Below are positions 15,330 through 23,190 of a stretch of DNA of 34,158 bases, in pieces (the stretch's first letter is position 1; every line of letters starts with the position of its first letter). The position numbers were made by a program, and so were the translations under genes. This stretch comes from an uncultured Bacilli bacterium (GTDB taxonomy: Bacteria > Bacillota_I > Bacilli_A > RF39 > UBA660): positions 1 to 34,158 of the forward strand of contig CALVRX010000035.1 of NCBI GenBank assembly GCA_944358815.1, read 5' to 3'. The notes under the pieces are model-generated. The model was not told where the DNA came from and searched no databases. It saw only the letters and a program-made list of their open reading frames with translations.

Positions 15330-15349
15330 ATAAAAAAGGAGTTGTTATT

Positions 15350-15865
15350 ATGAATATTATAAATATTATTACTTTAATAATTGCCACCATTACCTGTTTC
15401 TTTGGTTATAAACTCAATAAAGCCTTAATAGCTATTATGGGACTAATTATTGGCTTTAACTTAGGTGTCACATATCTACCAAATTTTATCACTGACCAAA
15501 CAACTATTTATATAGTCTCAGCAATTATTGCCATTTTAACTGGCATAATATCATATAATTTATATTTAGTTGGTGTCTTCTTATTATGCGCTATAGCCGT
15601 TTATATTCTTTGTGAAAACCTTGGCTTAGAAACCAATATTCAAACTATAGTCGGTATCATAGCTGGTATTATAGCCGGCATATTAGGCGTTAAATTCACA
15701 AGACCTCTTATGATCATCTCTACTAGTTTAGGAGGCGCATCCATTTTAATTACAACAATTTTTAAATTATTAAATTTTCAAAATAATATCTTTTTCCTTA
15801 TCTTATCTCTCATTATTGCCTTTTTAGGAATGGCTTATCAATTTAAACAAAAAGATTTAGATTAA
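15350..15865 (+). CDS. Multi-span membrane protein, TMEM198/DUF4203-like
   Basis: 171 residues, nearly all hydrophobic, with about seven membrane segments and repeated Gly/Ile-rich stretches (IMGLIIGFNLGV, VGIIAGIIAGILGVKF). This looks like the TM7S3/TM198-like (DUF4203) family, whose role in bacteria is unknown. AAAGGAG precedes the ATG. It is monocistronic between two predicted promoters. The family call is tentative; the protein itself is well supported. Confidence 0.75.
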   Translation: MNIINIITLIIATITCFFGYKLNKALIAIMGLIIGFNLGVTYLPNFITDQTTIYIVSAIIAILTGIISYNLYLVGVFLLCAIAVYILCENLGLETNIQTIVGIIAGIIAGILGVKFTRPLMIISTSLGGASILITTIFKLLNFQNNIFFLILSLIIAFLGMAYQFKQKDLD

Positions 15866-15898
15866 TATAAAAATAATTGCAGCAAAAAAAACAGCCTC

Positions 15899-15927
15899 TT
15901 GAAAATATATAAATAAAATGTTACAAT
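15899..15927 (+). promoter_or_regulatory. Promoter of the first surface-protein gene
   Basis: TTGAAA (15899-15904), 17-base spacer, TACAAT (15922-15927) with TG at 15919-15920. Near the expected +1 is ACAAGATAGTGC (15938-15949), shared with the gene at 23191. Confidence 0.6.
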
Positions 15928-15937
15928 GAAATAAACT

Positions 15938-15949
15938 ACAAGATAGTGC
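15938..15949 (+). promoter_or_regulatory. 5' UTR motif ACAAGATAGTGC shared by both surface-protein genes
   Basis: Eleven of twelve bases match 23158-23169 (ACAAGATAGAGC). Both copies begin 7-10 bases after a -10 and precede an AAAGGA ribosome site. This could be an mRNA stability, translation or initial-transcript element; the function is unknown. Confidence 0.45.
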
Positions 15950-15977
15950 AAAAAAAATTTTGAAAGGAAGAGGGGAA

Positions 15978-17222
15978 ATGAAAAAAATATTATTTACTGC
16001 AACAGCTTTTGTTCTAAGTATAGTTATGATGCCAGCTGTTTCAGCAGCCGGTGATGTAGCTAGTGTAGATGGTACTAATTATGCTACATTACAAGAAGCT
16101 ATCAATAATGCCAACGGCAAAACTGTAACTTTACTATCTGACGTTACTGAAAGTATTACTATCAGTGCCGGAAATAAAGTTACCTTAGATTTAGGTAAAT
16201 TTACCTTAACTAATACATCTGGTAAAGACACAATTACTAATAATGGTGAACTTACTATTACAGGTACTGGTACTGTAGATAATGTATCAAATAGTAAAGC
16301 CGCTATGGTAAATAAAGGTACTGCTACATTAAATGGTGCCACTTTAACTCGTTCAGCCGAAAAAAAAGGTAACACTTATTATGTGTTAGATAATAATCAC
16401 GGTACATTCTATATGAAAAGTGGTAAAATTACTAACACTGCCATTAGTAGCTCTTGCGTTAGAAATATAGAAGCAACTTTCTATATGCAAGGAGGAGAAA
16501 TAAGCAATGATTTTATCGCTTTAAAAAATGACGATAATGGTATCATATATATGACAGGTGGTGTTGTCAACAGTAATAAAACTGGTGGAAGTGCTTTACA
16601 AAACTGGGGTACTCTAAAAATGAGCGGTGGAACTTTAAATGCCGCAACTGGAGCTTATGCTTTATGGAATTTAACTTGGAGTAATGATTATACCCAAACA
16701 ACTGCCGTTATTTCTGATAATGCCGTTATTAATGGAAAAGTAGTATTATCATACAATGACAATAAACCAATTACTAATACACCAGAACTTACTATTAATG
16801 GTGGTAGCATAAATGGTGATGTTGTTAATAGCACACCAAGTGAACTTGTAATTACTGCTGGCGACATTAATGGTAATATTTCTACAAGTGGAAAAATAAC
16901 TGTTTCTGATGCTGATTATAGTAAAGTTGAAGAACTAATTAATAAAGCTAATCAACTTGATAAAACATTATATACTGAAGATAGTATAAAAGCCTTAGAA
17001 GATGCTATTAATAAAGTTGATTATACTAAAAATGTTTTAGAGCAAGATGAAGTTGATGAAATGGCTTCAAATATTGAAAAAGCATTAAATAACTTAGTTC
17101 AACCTTCACAATCAACAGTAACTAACCCAAAAACAGCTGATAATATTTTACTTTATGTAATTTCATCTATTGCTGGTCTTGGTCTTGCTACTGTAGCAAC
17201 TAAAAAAAAATTACAACACTAA
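15978..17222 (+). CDS. Sortase-anchored surface protein with beta-helix repeats and a FIVAR-like region
   Basis: 414 residues. A signal peptide (Lys start, hydrophobic core, cleavage about 23 after AVSA) leads to a Thr/Asn-rich right-handed beta-helix-type region (about 28-315) with recurrent short strands, beginning with YATLQEAINNANGKTVTLLS. A helical FIVAR-like segment (about 318-376) includes LEDAINKVDYTKNVL. The end is a sorting signal: NPKTAD at about 383, a hydrophobic stretch and a basic tail KKKLQH. The protein is exported and covalently attached to peptidoglycan by a sortase, not seen here. AGGAAGAGGGG is upstream; an earlier in-frame start (15960) is less likely. Probable adhesin or carbohydrate-contacting surface protein; the ligand is unknown. 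Confidence 0.85.
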   Translation: MKKILFTATAFVLSIVMMPAVSAAGDVASVDGTNYATLQEAINNANGKTVTLLSDVTESITISAGNKVTLDLGKFTLTNTSGKDTITNNGELTITGTGTVDNVSNSKAAMVNKGTATLNGATLTRSAEKKGNTYYVLDNNHGTFYMKSGKITNTAISSSCVRNIEATFYMQGGEISNDFIALKNDDNGIIYMTGGVVNSNKTGGSALQNWGTLKMSGGTLNAATGAYALWNLTWSNDYTQTTAVISDNAVINGKVVLSYNDNKPITNTPELTINGGSINGDVVNSTPSELVITAGDINGNISTSGKITVSDADYSKVEELINKANQLDKTLYTEDSIKALEDAINKVDYTKNVLEQDEVDEMASNIEKALNNLVQPSQSTVTNPKTADNILLYVISSIAGLGLATVATKKKLQH

Positions 17223-17240
17223 AATGAATAACAATTATAA

Positions 17241-17275
17241 AAAGTAACTTCACATTCCAGTGAAGTTATTTTTAT
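17241..17275 (+). terminator. Terminator after the first surface-protein gene
   Basis: TAACTTCAC (17245-17253) pairs with GTGAAGTTA (17260-17268) over six bases, with A-rich 5' and T-rich 3' flanks. A strong intrinsic terminator. Confidence 0.85.
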
Positions 17276-17356
17276 ATAATAAAATAAATAATTCCAATTA
17301 AATAGTTGAAATAAACACCAACCTAAATTTATAACTAAACATAAAAAATAATTCAA

Positions 17357-17386
17357 TTGGCTTTATTATATAAAATATGTTAAAAT
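17357..17386 (+). promoter_or_regulatory. Promoter of tagO
   Basis: TTGGCT (17357-17362), 18-base spacer, TAAAAT (17381-17386) with TG at 17378-17379. Confidence 0.5.
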
Positions 17387-17408
17387 ATACTTATCAGAGG
17401 TGATTTAC

Positions 17409-18467
17409 GTGGGACAAGATGAAATTACAAAAATATTTCTTATGATTATTACCACATTTTTATTTGTCGCAATACTAATACCATTTATAAAAAAAATAGC
17501 CATTCATGTTGGCGCTTTAGACATTCCTAACAAAAGAAAAGTTCATAGTAAACCAATGCCTAGATTAGGTGGATTAGCCATATTTTTTGGCTTCCTCTTT
17601 GGATATATGTTATTTGGTGAACCAAGTAGTACAATGAACTCTATTTTAATTGGTAGTTTCATTATCGTCCTAACTGGTGCTATAGATGATATTAAACCAT
17701 TAAAAGCATCTGTTAAATTCGCCGCCCAATTAATGGCAGCTATCGTTGTTACTTGTTATGGAAAACTATTAATTCAAGATATAACTGCTTTTGGTTTCTA
17801 TCTGGATTTAGGATTATTTGCCTACCCTATTACCATATTCTTTATTTTAGGATGTCTTAATTGTATAAACTTAATTGATGGTTTAGACGGTCTAGCTGCC
17901 GGTATTAGTTCTATTTACTTTGCCACTATTGGTATTATTTCAATTATAATGGGAAAAACAGGACTTGATTTCGTTTTAACCTTTATAATGCTAGGCTCTG
18001 TTTTGGGATTCTTAGTGCATAACTTTTACCCAGCCAGTATTTTTGCTGGCGATTCTGGATCCCTTTTTATGGGATTTATGATAGCTGTTATTGCCCTACT
18101 TGGCTTTAAAAGTGTTACCTTGACATCTTTAATAATTCCTCTACTTATCCTTGCTATTCCTATATTAGATACTGTATTTGCCATTATTAGAAGGCTTTTA
18201 AAAGGAGAAAAAATATCTAAACCAGATAAATCTCATCTGCATCATCAACTATTAAATAAAAACTTTTCCCATAGAACAACAGTTTTAATTATCTATGGTA
18301 TTGATATTCTTTTCGCAGCCGCATCTATCATTTATGCTCTTCATGATCAAAAACTAGGTTATATTATATATACAATACTTACCGTAATCGTTGTCATCTT
18401 TGTTCTTAAAACCGATATTATTGTGGATAAAGCTAGTTTCCACAAAAAACATAATCAAGAAAAATAA
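17409..18467 (+). CDS. tagO: Undecaprenyl-phosphate GlcNAc-1-phosphate transferase (TagO/WecA type)
   Basis: 352 residues with about ten or eleven membrane helices. It has the MraY/WecA family motifs: IPNKRKVHSKPMPRLGG, GAIDDIKPLKAS (the DD catalytic pair), CLNCINLIDGLDGLAAG, FAGDSGSLFMGF and the KSHLHHQLLNK loop. It transfers GlcNAc-1-phosphate from UDP-GlcNAc to undecaprenyl phosphate, the first step of wall teichoic acid or related cell-wall polymer synthesis. The start is a GTG at 17409, six bases after AGAGGTGAT; an earlier GTG at 17400 lies inside that site. Monocistronic, with promoter and terminator. Confidence 0.9.
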   Translation: MGQDEITKIFLMIITTFLFVAILIPFIKKIAIHVGALDIPNKRKVHSKPMPRLGGLAIFFGFLFGYMLFGEPSSTMNSILIGSFIIVLTGAIDDIKPLKASVKFAAQLMAAIVVTCYGKLLIQDITAFGFYLDLGLFAYPITIFFILGCLNCINLIDGLDGLAAGISSIYFATIGIISIIMGKTGLDFVLTFIMLGSVLGFLVHNFYPASIFAGDSGSLFMGFMIAVIALLGFKSVTLTSLIIPLLILAIPILDTVFAIIRRLLKGEKISKPDKSHLHHQLLNKNFSHRTTVLIIYGIDILFAAASIIYALHDQKLGYIIYTILTVIVVIFVLKTDIIVDKASFHKKHNQEK

Positions 18468-18493
18468 TTATCACTCGCATAATTATTTTTTTA
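18462..18493 (+). terminator. Terminator after tagO
   Basis: AAATAATTAT (18462-18471) pairs with ATAATTATTT (18479-18488) over seven bases, followed by T residues. Its stem is AT only. Confidence 0.6.
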
Positions 18494-18519
18494 ATGTTAA
18501 TAATATAAATGGTGATTTT

Positions 18520-19239
18520 ATGAATAAGGAAATAATGGAAATATTAGATGTCATATTAAGATGCTTAGTATCATTAGTCACACTCTTTTTCGTTACCAAA
18601 ATGATTGGTAAAAAACAAGTATCTGAATTTAGTTTATTTGACTATGTAATAGGTATCTCCATTGGCAATTTTGCTGCTGAAATGGCAATTAACTTAGACT
18701 CTGAATACCTTCATGGAACAATTGCCGTCATTGTTTTTGGACTAGTTGCTTATATAGTTTCCGTTATTACCCTCAAAAGTCTTAAAGCTCGAAAATTTTT
18801 CATTGGTGATCCAACAATCATTATTGAAGATGGAAAAATCTTATATAAAAACCTAAAAAAAAATAAAATAGATATTAATGACTTGTTAGAAGAATGTCGT
18901 ATTAATGGCTACTTCGATGTATCAGAAATTGATTATGCCTTAATGGAAGCCAATGGTAAAATCAGTTTTTTACCCAAACCAGATTATCAACCTCCACAAA
19001 ATAAAGACTTAAACATTAAAAAACAAAAAACTGGTCTGTGTGCTAATCTAATAGTTGATGGAAAAATTATTAGTGAATCATTGAAAATTATGCACAAAGA
19101 CAAAAAATGGCTCATGCATGAAATTCAAATAAAAGGATATAAATTAGATGACATAATCTTAGCCACCCTAGATTTAAATGACACTTTTAAAGTTTACGGA
19201 AAAAACGTCAATTCTAAAACTTATGACATTTTAAACTAG
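18520..19239 (+). CDS. DUF421 / YetF-family membrane protein
   Basis: 239 residues. Three N-terminal transmembrane segments (about 8-25, 40-55, 60-80) are followed by the soluble YetF domain with FFIGDPTIIIEDGKILYKNLKK and GKISFLPKP. Two imperfect copies of a small alpha/beta unit follow (ANLIVDGKIISESLK). YetF-type proteins (YrbG, YdfS, YkjA) are found in spore formers and related bacteria; YetF has been linked to spore germination-related or membrane functions, but no biochemical role is certain. The ATG at 18520 has GGTGAT upstream; longer upstream reading frames overlap tagO and its terminator and were not used. Confidence 0.85.
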   Translation: MNKEIMEILDVILRCLVSLVTLFFVTKMIGKKQVSEFSLFDYVIGISIGNFAAEMAINLDSEYLHGTIAVIVFGLVAYIVSVITLKSLKARKFFIGDPTIIIEDGKILYKNLKKNKIDINDLLEECRINGYFDVSEIDYALMEANGKISFLPKPDYQPPQNKDLNIKKQKTGLCANLIVDGKIISESLKIMHKDKKWLMHEIQIKGYKLDDIILATLDLNDTFKVYGKNVNSKTYDILN

Positions 19240-19256
19240 TATTATAAAATATAGTC

Positions 19257-19265
19257 TGCTATAAT
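19257..19265 (+). promoter_or_regulatory. Extended -10 promoter for the NUDIX gene
   Basis: TGC followed by TATAAT, 16 bases before the ATG at 19282. No clear -35. Confidence 0.45.
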
Positions 19266-19281
19266 TAGTTAGGTGATAAAC

Positions 19282-19725
19282 ATGAGACATTTTTGCGCAT
19301 CCGCATATATTATTAATCCTGATAATAAAAAATTACTCTTAGTAAAACATAGTGATTATAATAAATGGCTTCAACCTGGTGGACACATTGAAGATAATGA
19401 AACTCCAGAAGAAGCAGCTATTAGAGAAGTTTATGAAGAAACCGGCATCAAAACAACATTAATCGGCGAGCATTTTCCAAGAGAAGATGATTTAATAAGA
19501 CCATTAGGTATTCAATGTAACCGAAAAAACAATGGTGATCGAATGATTGACATTATTTACTATGGTAAACCTAATAATCCTGATGCTCCTTTAAAAGTTA
19601 ATGACGAAAGTAAAGACATAGGCTGGTTTTCTAGACATGATTTAGAAGAAATGCCCGTATTTCCAGATGTTAAAATAACATTTGATTACCTTTTAAGAAA
19701 TTATTTTGGGGAAAATGATAACTAA
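19282..19725 (+). CDS. NUDIX hydrolase
   Basis: 147 residues. The Nudix box is complete at about residues 35-60: the glycine run begins GGHIED and ends REVYEETGI, giving G-x5-E-x7-REUxEExGU, the metal-binding catalytic motif. The flanks RHFCASAYIIN and LLLVKHSDYNKWLQPGG are typical of small nucleotide-diphosphate hydrolases. The substrate (modified nucleotide, sugar nucleotide or other) cannot be told. AGGTGAT precedes the ATG; an in-frame GTG at 19273 is inside that site. It overlaps the following Cys-rich gene by 11 bases, so the two are translated together. Confidence 0.9.
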   Translation: MRHFCASAYIINPDNKKLLLVKHSDYNKWLQPGGHIEDNETPEEAAIREVYEETGIKTTLIGEHFPREDDLIRPLGIQCNRKNNGDRMIDIIYYGKPNNPDAPLKVNDESKDIGWFSRHDLEEMPVFPDVKITFDYLLRNYFGENDN

Positions 19726-20305
19726 ATCAATAAAAATATCTAATCAAATAGCTTTAGATAAATTTTATCGAAAGCTATTTTTTTATAAAAGATTTTTCTA
19801 CAAAAAGGTAATCTTTAAAGTAGACACTAATTATAAAGAAATAAAACCTATTATAACGGCTTTAAATATAAAAAACAGAAGACAAAGAATCACTTATATT
19901 TACGATGAAGCCTGCGCCCAAATAGATAATCATTATCAAAATAAAAATATATGTGGCTTTAAAAATAATATGTGTTATGTTCAGCAAAAACTAAAAAATG
20001 GTACCACAAATGGTTGCTGTAGATTTTGTAAATATCAAAGCAATAAAGGATGTACGACAAAAAACCTTACTTGTAAATTATTTACTTGCTCAGAAGTTGA
20101 AAAAAGGTGTCAGATAATACAATTTGAAGACCTTAAAATTCTTAAAATATTATCTTTAAGAGATAGAATAATCTTAAAATCTGACTACTTTTCTAAAAGA
20201 GAAGATGTCATAAATGATTTATATATTGCTAGTCTGCTTATTTGGTGTATTAAAATAATTATTAGAATGATTAATACATTCTATACATTAAAAAAAGCTA
20301 AATAA
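19715..20305 (+). CDS. Cys-rich protein of unknown function, possible metal-binding, C-terminal membrane helix
   Basis: 196 residues. A basic N-terminal part is followed by a cysteine cluster at about 88-137: CGFKNNMC, GCCRFCKYQ, GCTTKN, TCKLFTC, and one more Cys. Ten or more Cys in 50 residues suggests an iron-sulfur or zinc site. I recall similar GCC-x2-C ... GCT-x-K-x-L-x-CKLWxC patterns in hypothetical Firmicutes proteins. A hydrophobic segment near the end (about 172-188) may be a membrane anchor. The ATG lies inside the NUDIX 3' end with GGGG just upstream. Convergent with the XRE gene, five bases apart. No function assigned. Confidence 0.75.
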   Translation: MITKSIKISNQIALDKFYRKLFFYKRFFYKKVIFKVDTNYKEIKPIITALNIKNRRQRITYIYDEACAQIDNHYQNKNICGFKNNMCYVQQKLKNGTTNGCCRFCKYQSNKGCTTKNLTCKLFTCSEVEKRCQIIQFEDLKILKILSLRDRIILKSDYFSKREDVINDLYIASLLIWCIKIIIRMINTFYTLKKAK

Positions 20306-20309
20306 ATAT

Positions 20310-20534
20310 TTAACTTTCCTCAAATAATTTAACTATAGGAACATCCAAACAATCTGCTATCACAGCTAAAGTTTCAATCGAAATAGTCGCATACACATTT
20401 TTGGCTTCTAAATTTTTAATAAACCCATAAGATAAATTTGCTTTAATTGCTAATTGCTCTTGGGTTATTTTTTTTAATTTACGATACTTTTTTATATTTC
20501 TTCCAATTAAATTATATATATTCGTATGTTCCAT
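20310..20534 (-). CDS. Small XRE-family helix-turn-helix regulator
   Basis: 74 residues, essentially one HTH_XRE domain: IGRNIKKYRKLKKITQEQLA, then KANLSYGFIKNLEAKN as the recognition helix region, and LAVIADCLDVPIVKLF. No extra sensor domain. Such proteins act as dimeric repressors. AAAGGATGA precedes the ATG on the minus strand. Divergent from the zinc-ribbon gene at 20658 across a perfect 11-bp inverted repeat (20592-20616), which is a candidate target. Targets are unproven. Confidence 0.88.
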   Translation of the reverse strand: MEHTNIYNLIGRNIKKYRKLKKITQEQLAIKANLSYGFIKNLEAKNVYATISIETLAVIADCLDVPIVKLFEES

Positions 20535-20591
20535 AGCATCATCCTTTAAAAGACTCTCACTATAAATATTTTATAATAGATAAGCCTCACA

Positions 20592-20616
20592 AAAAGTCAT
20601 CTAATAGATGACTTTT
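20592..20616. repeat. Perfect 11-bp inverted repeat, operator or terminator
   Basis: AAAAGTCATCT (20592-20602) and AGATGACTTTT (20606-20616) are exact complements with a three-base spacer. The repeat lies between the divergent XRE and zinc-ribbon genes and abuts the latter's promoter. No gene reads into it on the plus strand that needs termination, so an operator role is plausible. Confidence 0.5.
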
Positions 20617-20627
20617 ATTTAAATTTA

Positions 20628-20636
20628 TGTTAAAAT
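20628..20636 (+). promoter_or_regulatory. Extended -10 promoter for the zinc-ribbon gene
   Basis: TGTTAAAAT, 22 bases before the ATG. A TGACTT (20609-20614) at 16-base spacing sits inside the inverted repeat. Confidence 0.45.
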
Positions 20637-20657
20637 ATTTCTGAAGGAGGTAAAATC

Positions 20658-21125
20658 ATGAAAAAATGTAAATACTGCCAAAGTGAAATTGATAACCGAG
20701 CTAAAATATGTCCAAAATGCGGTAAAAAACAAGGAATGCCTAAATGGTTAATTGTTATCATTGTTTTAATAATAATAGCCATTATTGCCAGTTTAGGTAA
20801 CAATACTGAAGAAACAAAAACACAAACAGGCACTACCAAAAAAACCACCGATGGTGTTGTACTAGAAGACGGACATAGCGGCAGTTTAGATGAATTTGGA
20901 ACTTTTTACTATATCGACGGATATATTAAAAATAATACCGATAAAGATTATTCATATATTGGTGTTGAATTCACAACCTATGATAGCGAAGGAAATACTT
21001 TAGGCACTTGTCTAGATAATAATTCATCTCTTGAAGCTAATGGACGTTGGAAATTTCACGCAATATGTTCTGATGATGTTGAAAATATTGCCAGTTATAA
21101 ACTAAAAGAAATAACAAAATACTAA
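20658..21125 (+). CDS. Zinc-ribbon membrane protein with FxLYD domain
   Basis: 155 residues. N-terminal zinc ribbon C-x2-C (CKYC at 4-7) and CPKCGKKQG (19 onward), then one transmembrane helix (about 30-47), a Thr-rich spacer (about 48-68) and an extracytoplasmic beta domain. The latter has YIGVEFTTYDSEGNTLGTC and SLEANGRWKFHA, the FxLYD pattern. The ribbon would be cytoplasmic and the FxLYD domain outside. Function unknown; such proteins are common in Firmicutes. GGAGG precedes the ATG. It is divergent from the XRE gene. Confidence 0.85.
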   Translation: MKKCKYCQSEIDNRAKICPKCGKKQGMPKWLIVIIVLIIIAIIASLGNNTEETKTQTGTTKKTTDGVVLEDGHSGSLDEFGTFYYIDGYIKNNTDKDYSYIGVEFTTYDSEGNTLGTCLDNNSSLEANGRWKFHAICSDDVENIASYKLKEITKY

Positions 21126-21143
21126 GCCACTAGGCTTTTTTTG
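21123..21143 (+). terminator. Terminator after the zinc-ribbon gene
   Basis: AAGCC (21124-21128) pairs with GGCTT (21133-21137) over a four-base loop, then a run of T. Confidence 0.75.
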
Positions 21144-21149
21144 CTTATT

Positions 21150-21165
21150 TTGTAAATATTTACAA
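21150..21165. promoter_or_regulatory. 16-bp perfect palindrome overlapping the typA -35
   Basis: TTGTAAATATTTACAA is its own reverse complement. Its right arm forms the TTTACA -35 box of typA. The position is that of a repressor operator, but AT-rich palindromes can occur by chance. It resembles no consensus I can name with confidence. Confidence 0.45.
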
Positions 21166-21187
21166 TTAGTTTTATTCGTGATATAAT
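21159..21187 (+). promoter_or_regulatory. Promoter of typA
   Basis: TTTACA (21159-21164), 17-base spacer, TATAAT (21182-21187) with TG at 21179-21180. One of the strongest promoters in the window. Confidence 0.65.
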
Positions 21188-21217
21188 TAACCCTAGTGCA
21201 AAAGAGAGGTAGTATTT

Positions 21218-23035
21218 ATGAAACAGAGAAATATTGCGATAATCGCCCATGTTGACCATGGAAAAACAACTTTAGTCGATCAATTGTTAAAACAATCTGG
21301 AACATTTAGAGAAAACGAAGAAGTTCAAACTAGAGCCATGGATTCTAACGCTCTAGAAAGAGAACGTGGAATTACCATTTTAGCCAAAACTACAGCCATT
21401 CACTATAAAGGTTATAGAATAAATATCTTAGATACGCCAGGACATGCTGATTTCGGTGGTGAAGTAGAACGTATCATGAATATGGTTGATGGAGTTTTAC
21501 TTGTTGTTGATGCCTATGAAGGTACTATGCCTCAAACTAGATTCGTCTTAAAAAAAGCCCTTGCTGCTGGCGTAACACCAATTGTCGTTGTCAATAAAAT
21601 AGATAAACCATCGGCTAGACCAGAAAAAGTTGTTGATGAAGTAATGGATTTGTTTATTGAACTAGGTGCATCTTTAGAACAACTTGATTTTCCTGTTTTA
21701 TACGCATCAGCTTTAAATGGTACATCTTCTACATCTCCAGATGTCGCTACTCAAGAAAAAACAATGGATCCTATTTTAGATGCCGTAATTGAAAATATCC
21801 CAGCACCTAAAGTAGATGAAAATGGGCCATTCCAATTTCAACCAGCCCTACTAGATTATAATGACTATGTTGGTCGTATTGGTATTGGTTTAGTTAAAAG
21901 AGGACATATTAAAGTAAATTCTAATGTTACATGTATGCGTTTAGACGGTACTACTAAGCAATTTAGAATTCAAAAGATTTTCGGCTTTTTAGGTCTAAAT
22001 AAAATTGAAATAGATGAAGCTCATGCTGGTGATATTGTCGCAATTGCTGGTCTTCCAGATATTTCCGTTGGTGAAACAGTCTGTGAAATTGGACATGAAG
22101 AAGCCTTGCCACCACTTAGAATAGATGAGCCAACTCTACAAATGACCTTTGGTGTTAACACCAGTCCATTTAGTGGTCGTGATGGTAAGTTTTTAACTGC
22201 TAGACAAATTGAAGATCGACTAGTTAAGGAAACAGAAAAAGATGTTTCTTTAAAAGTAAAACAAATTGACTCAGAATCTTGGATGGTCTCAGGAAGAGGC
22301 GAACTCCACCTATCAATATTGATTGAAACCATGCGCAGAGAAGGATATGAACTAGAAGTATCTAAACCACAAATCATAATTAAAGAAATTGATGGTGTTA
22401 AATGTGAACCGTATGAAGACGTTGAAATAGAAGTTCCTGAAGAATATGTCGGTTCAGTCATTGAATCACTTGGAAATCGTGGTGGTACTATGGAAAACAT
22501 GCAACCATTTGATAATCAAACTAAATTATTATATACCATGCCATCAAGAGGATTAATTGGATTTACTACTGAATTTATGACTTTGACTAAAGGATATGGT
22601 ATCTTATCACATGCCTTTAAATCATATGAACCATTATCAACAGGTAACATTGGTGAACGAAAAGCAGGTGTTTTAGTCTCAATAGACAATGGTAAAGCCA
22701 CAGCTTATGCCTTAGGTTCATTAGAAGATAGAGGTGTTATGTTTGTTGCACCGGGTACAGATGTTTATGAAGGTATGATTGTCGGTGAAAATAATCACGA
22801 AAATGATTTAGCGGTCAATGTTACTAAAGGAAAACAATTAACTAATACTAGAAGCGCTAATAAAGATCATACCGTAGTTCTCAAAAAGCCAAGAGAAATG
22901 AGCCTAGAAGTTTGTTTAGACTATATCAATGAAGATGAGCTAGTTGAAGTAACACCACTTACATATAGATTAAGAAAGAAAATTCTAAACACCAATGAAA
23001 GAAAAAAATATGAAAACAAGAAAAACCCTAAATAA
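21218..23035 (+). CDS. typA: Translational GTPase TypA/BipA
   Basis: 605 residues, normal length. G1 is AHVDHGKTT at residue 10, G2 is RERGITI, G3 is [15 protein letters not shown]4 is NKID. The EF-G-like domains III and V follow ([34 protein letters not shown]), then the BipA-specific C-terminal domain ([22 protein letters not shown]). TypA binds the ribosome A site and aids 50S assembly and stress adaptation, notably in the cold. AGAGAGGT precedes the ATG. Monocistronic with a strong terminator. Identification is secure. Confidence 0.97.
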   Translation: MKQRNIAIIAHVDHGKTTLVDQLLKQSGTFRENEEVQTRAMDSNALERERGITILAKTTAIHYKGYRINILDTPGHADFGGEVERIMNMVDGVLLVVDAYEGTMPQTRFVLKKALAAGVTPIVVVNKIDKPSARPEKVVDEVMDLFIELGASLEQLDFPVLYASALNGTSSTSPDVATQEKTMDPILDAVIENIPAPKVDENGPFQFQPALLDYNDYVGRIGIGLVKRGHIKVNSNVTCMRLDGTTKQFRIQKIFGFLGLNKIEIDEAHAGDIVAIAGLPDISVGETVCEIGHEEALPPLRIDEPTLQMTFGVNTSPFSGRDGKFLTARQIEDRLVKETEKDVSLKVKQIDSESWMVSGRGELHLSILIETMRREGYELEVSKPQIIIKEIDGVKCEPYEDVEIEVPEEYVGSVIESLGNRGGTMENMQPFDNQTKLLYTMPSRGLIGFTTEFMTLTKGYGILSHAFKSYEPLSTGNIGERKAGVLVSIDNGKATAYALGSLEDRGVMFVAPGTDVYEGMIVGENNHENDLAVNVTKGKQLTNTRSANKDHTVVLKKPREMSLEVCLDYINEDELVEVTPLTYRLRKKILNTNERKKYENKKNPK

Positions 23036-23063
23036 TCTTTCCAATAACCGGAAAGATTTTTAA
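23031..23063 (+). terminator. Terminator after typA
   Basis: AATCTTTCC (23034-23042) pairs with GGAAAGATT (23050-23058) over seven bases, then T residues. Confidence 0.85.
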
Positions 23064-23121
23064 TATTTAATTTTAAATTTCACAAATTTTACATAAACAT
23101 AGAAAATATACGGTTAACCTT

Positions 23122-23150
23122 TTGCATTTAATTTTAACATATGATATAAT
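23122..23150 (+). promoter_or_regulatory. Promoter of the second surface-protein gene
   Basis: TTGCAT (23122-23127), 17-base spacer, TATAAT (23145-23150) with TG at 23142-23143. A short palindrome GGTTAACC (23112-23119) adjoins the -35. Confidence 0.65.
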
Positions 23151-23157
23151 TATGATA

Positions 23158-23169
23158 ACAAGATAGAGC
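23158..23169 (+). promoter_or_regulatory. 5' UTR motif ACAAGATAGAGC, second copy
   Basis: It matches 15938-15949 at 11 of 12 positions and sits at the expected transcript start, 7 bases after the -10. Confidence 0.45.
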
Positions 23170-23190
23170 TTGTTTAGAAAGGAGACATTA

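Noticed and set aside
15978-17222. CRISPR or tandem DNA repeat array in the Thr/Asn-rich surface gene
   Set aside because: The recurrence is at the protein strand level only; no exact DNA repeat with regular spacers is seen.
21150-21165. Rex operator at typA
   Set aside because: The palindrome is 16 bp and lacks the G of TTGTGAA half-sites, so it does not fit the Rex consensus.
22021-22500. 159-residue minus-strand frame inside typA
   Set aside because: Ser-rich antisense shadow of a conserved GTPase; no start signal or family resemblance.
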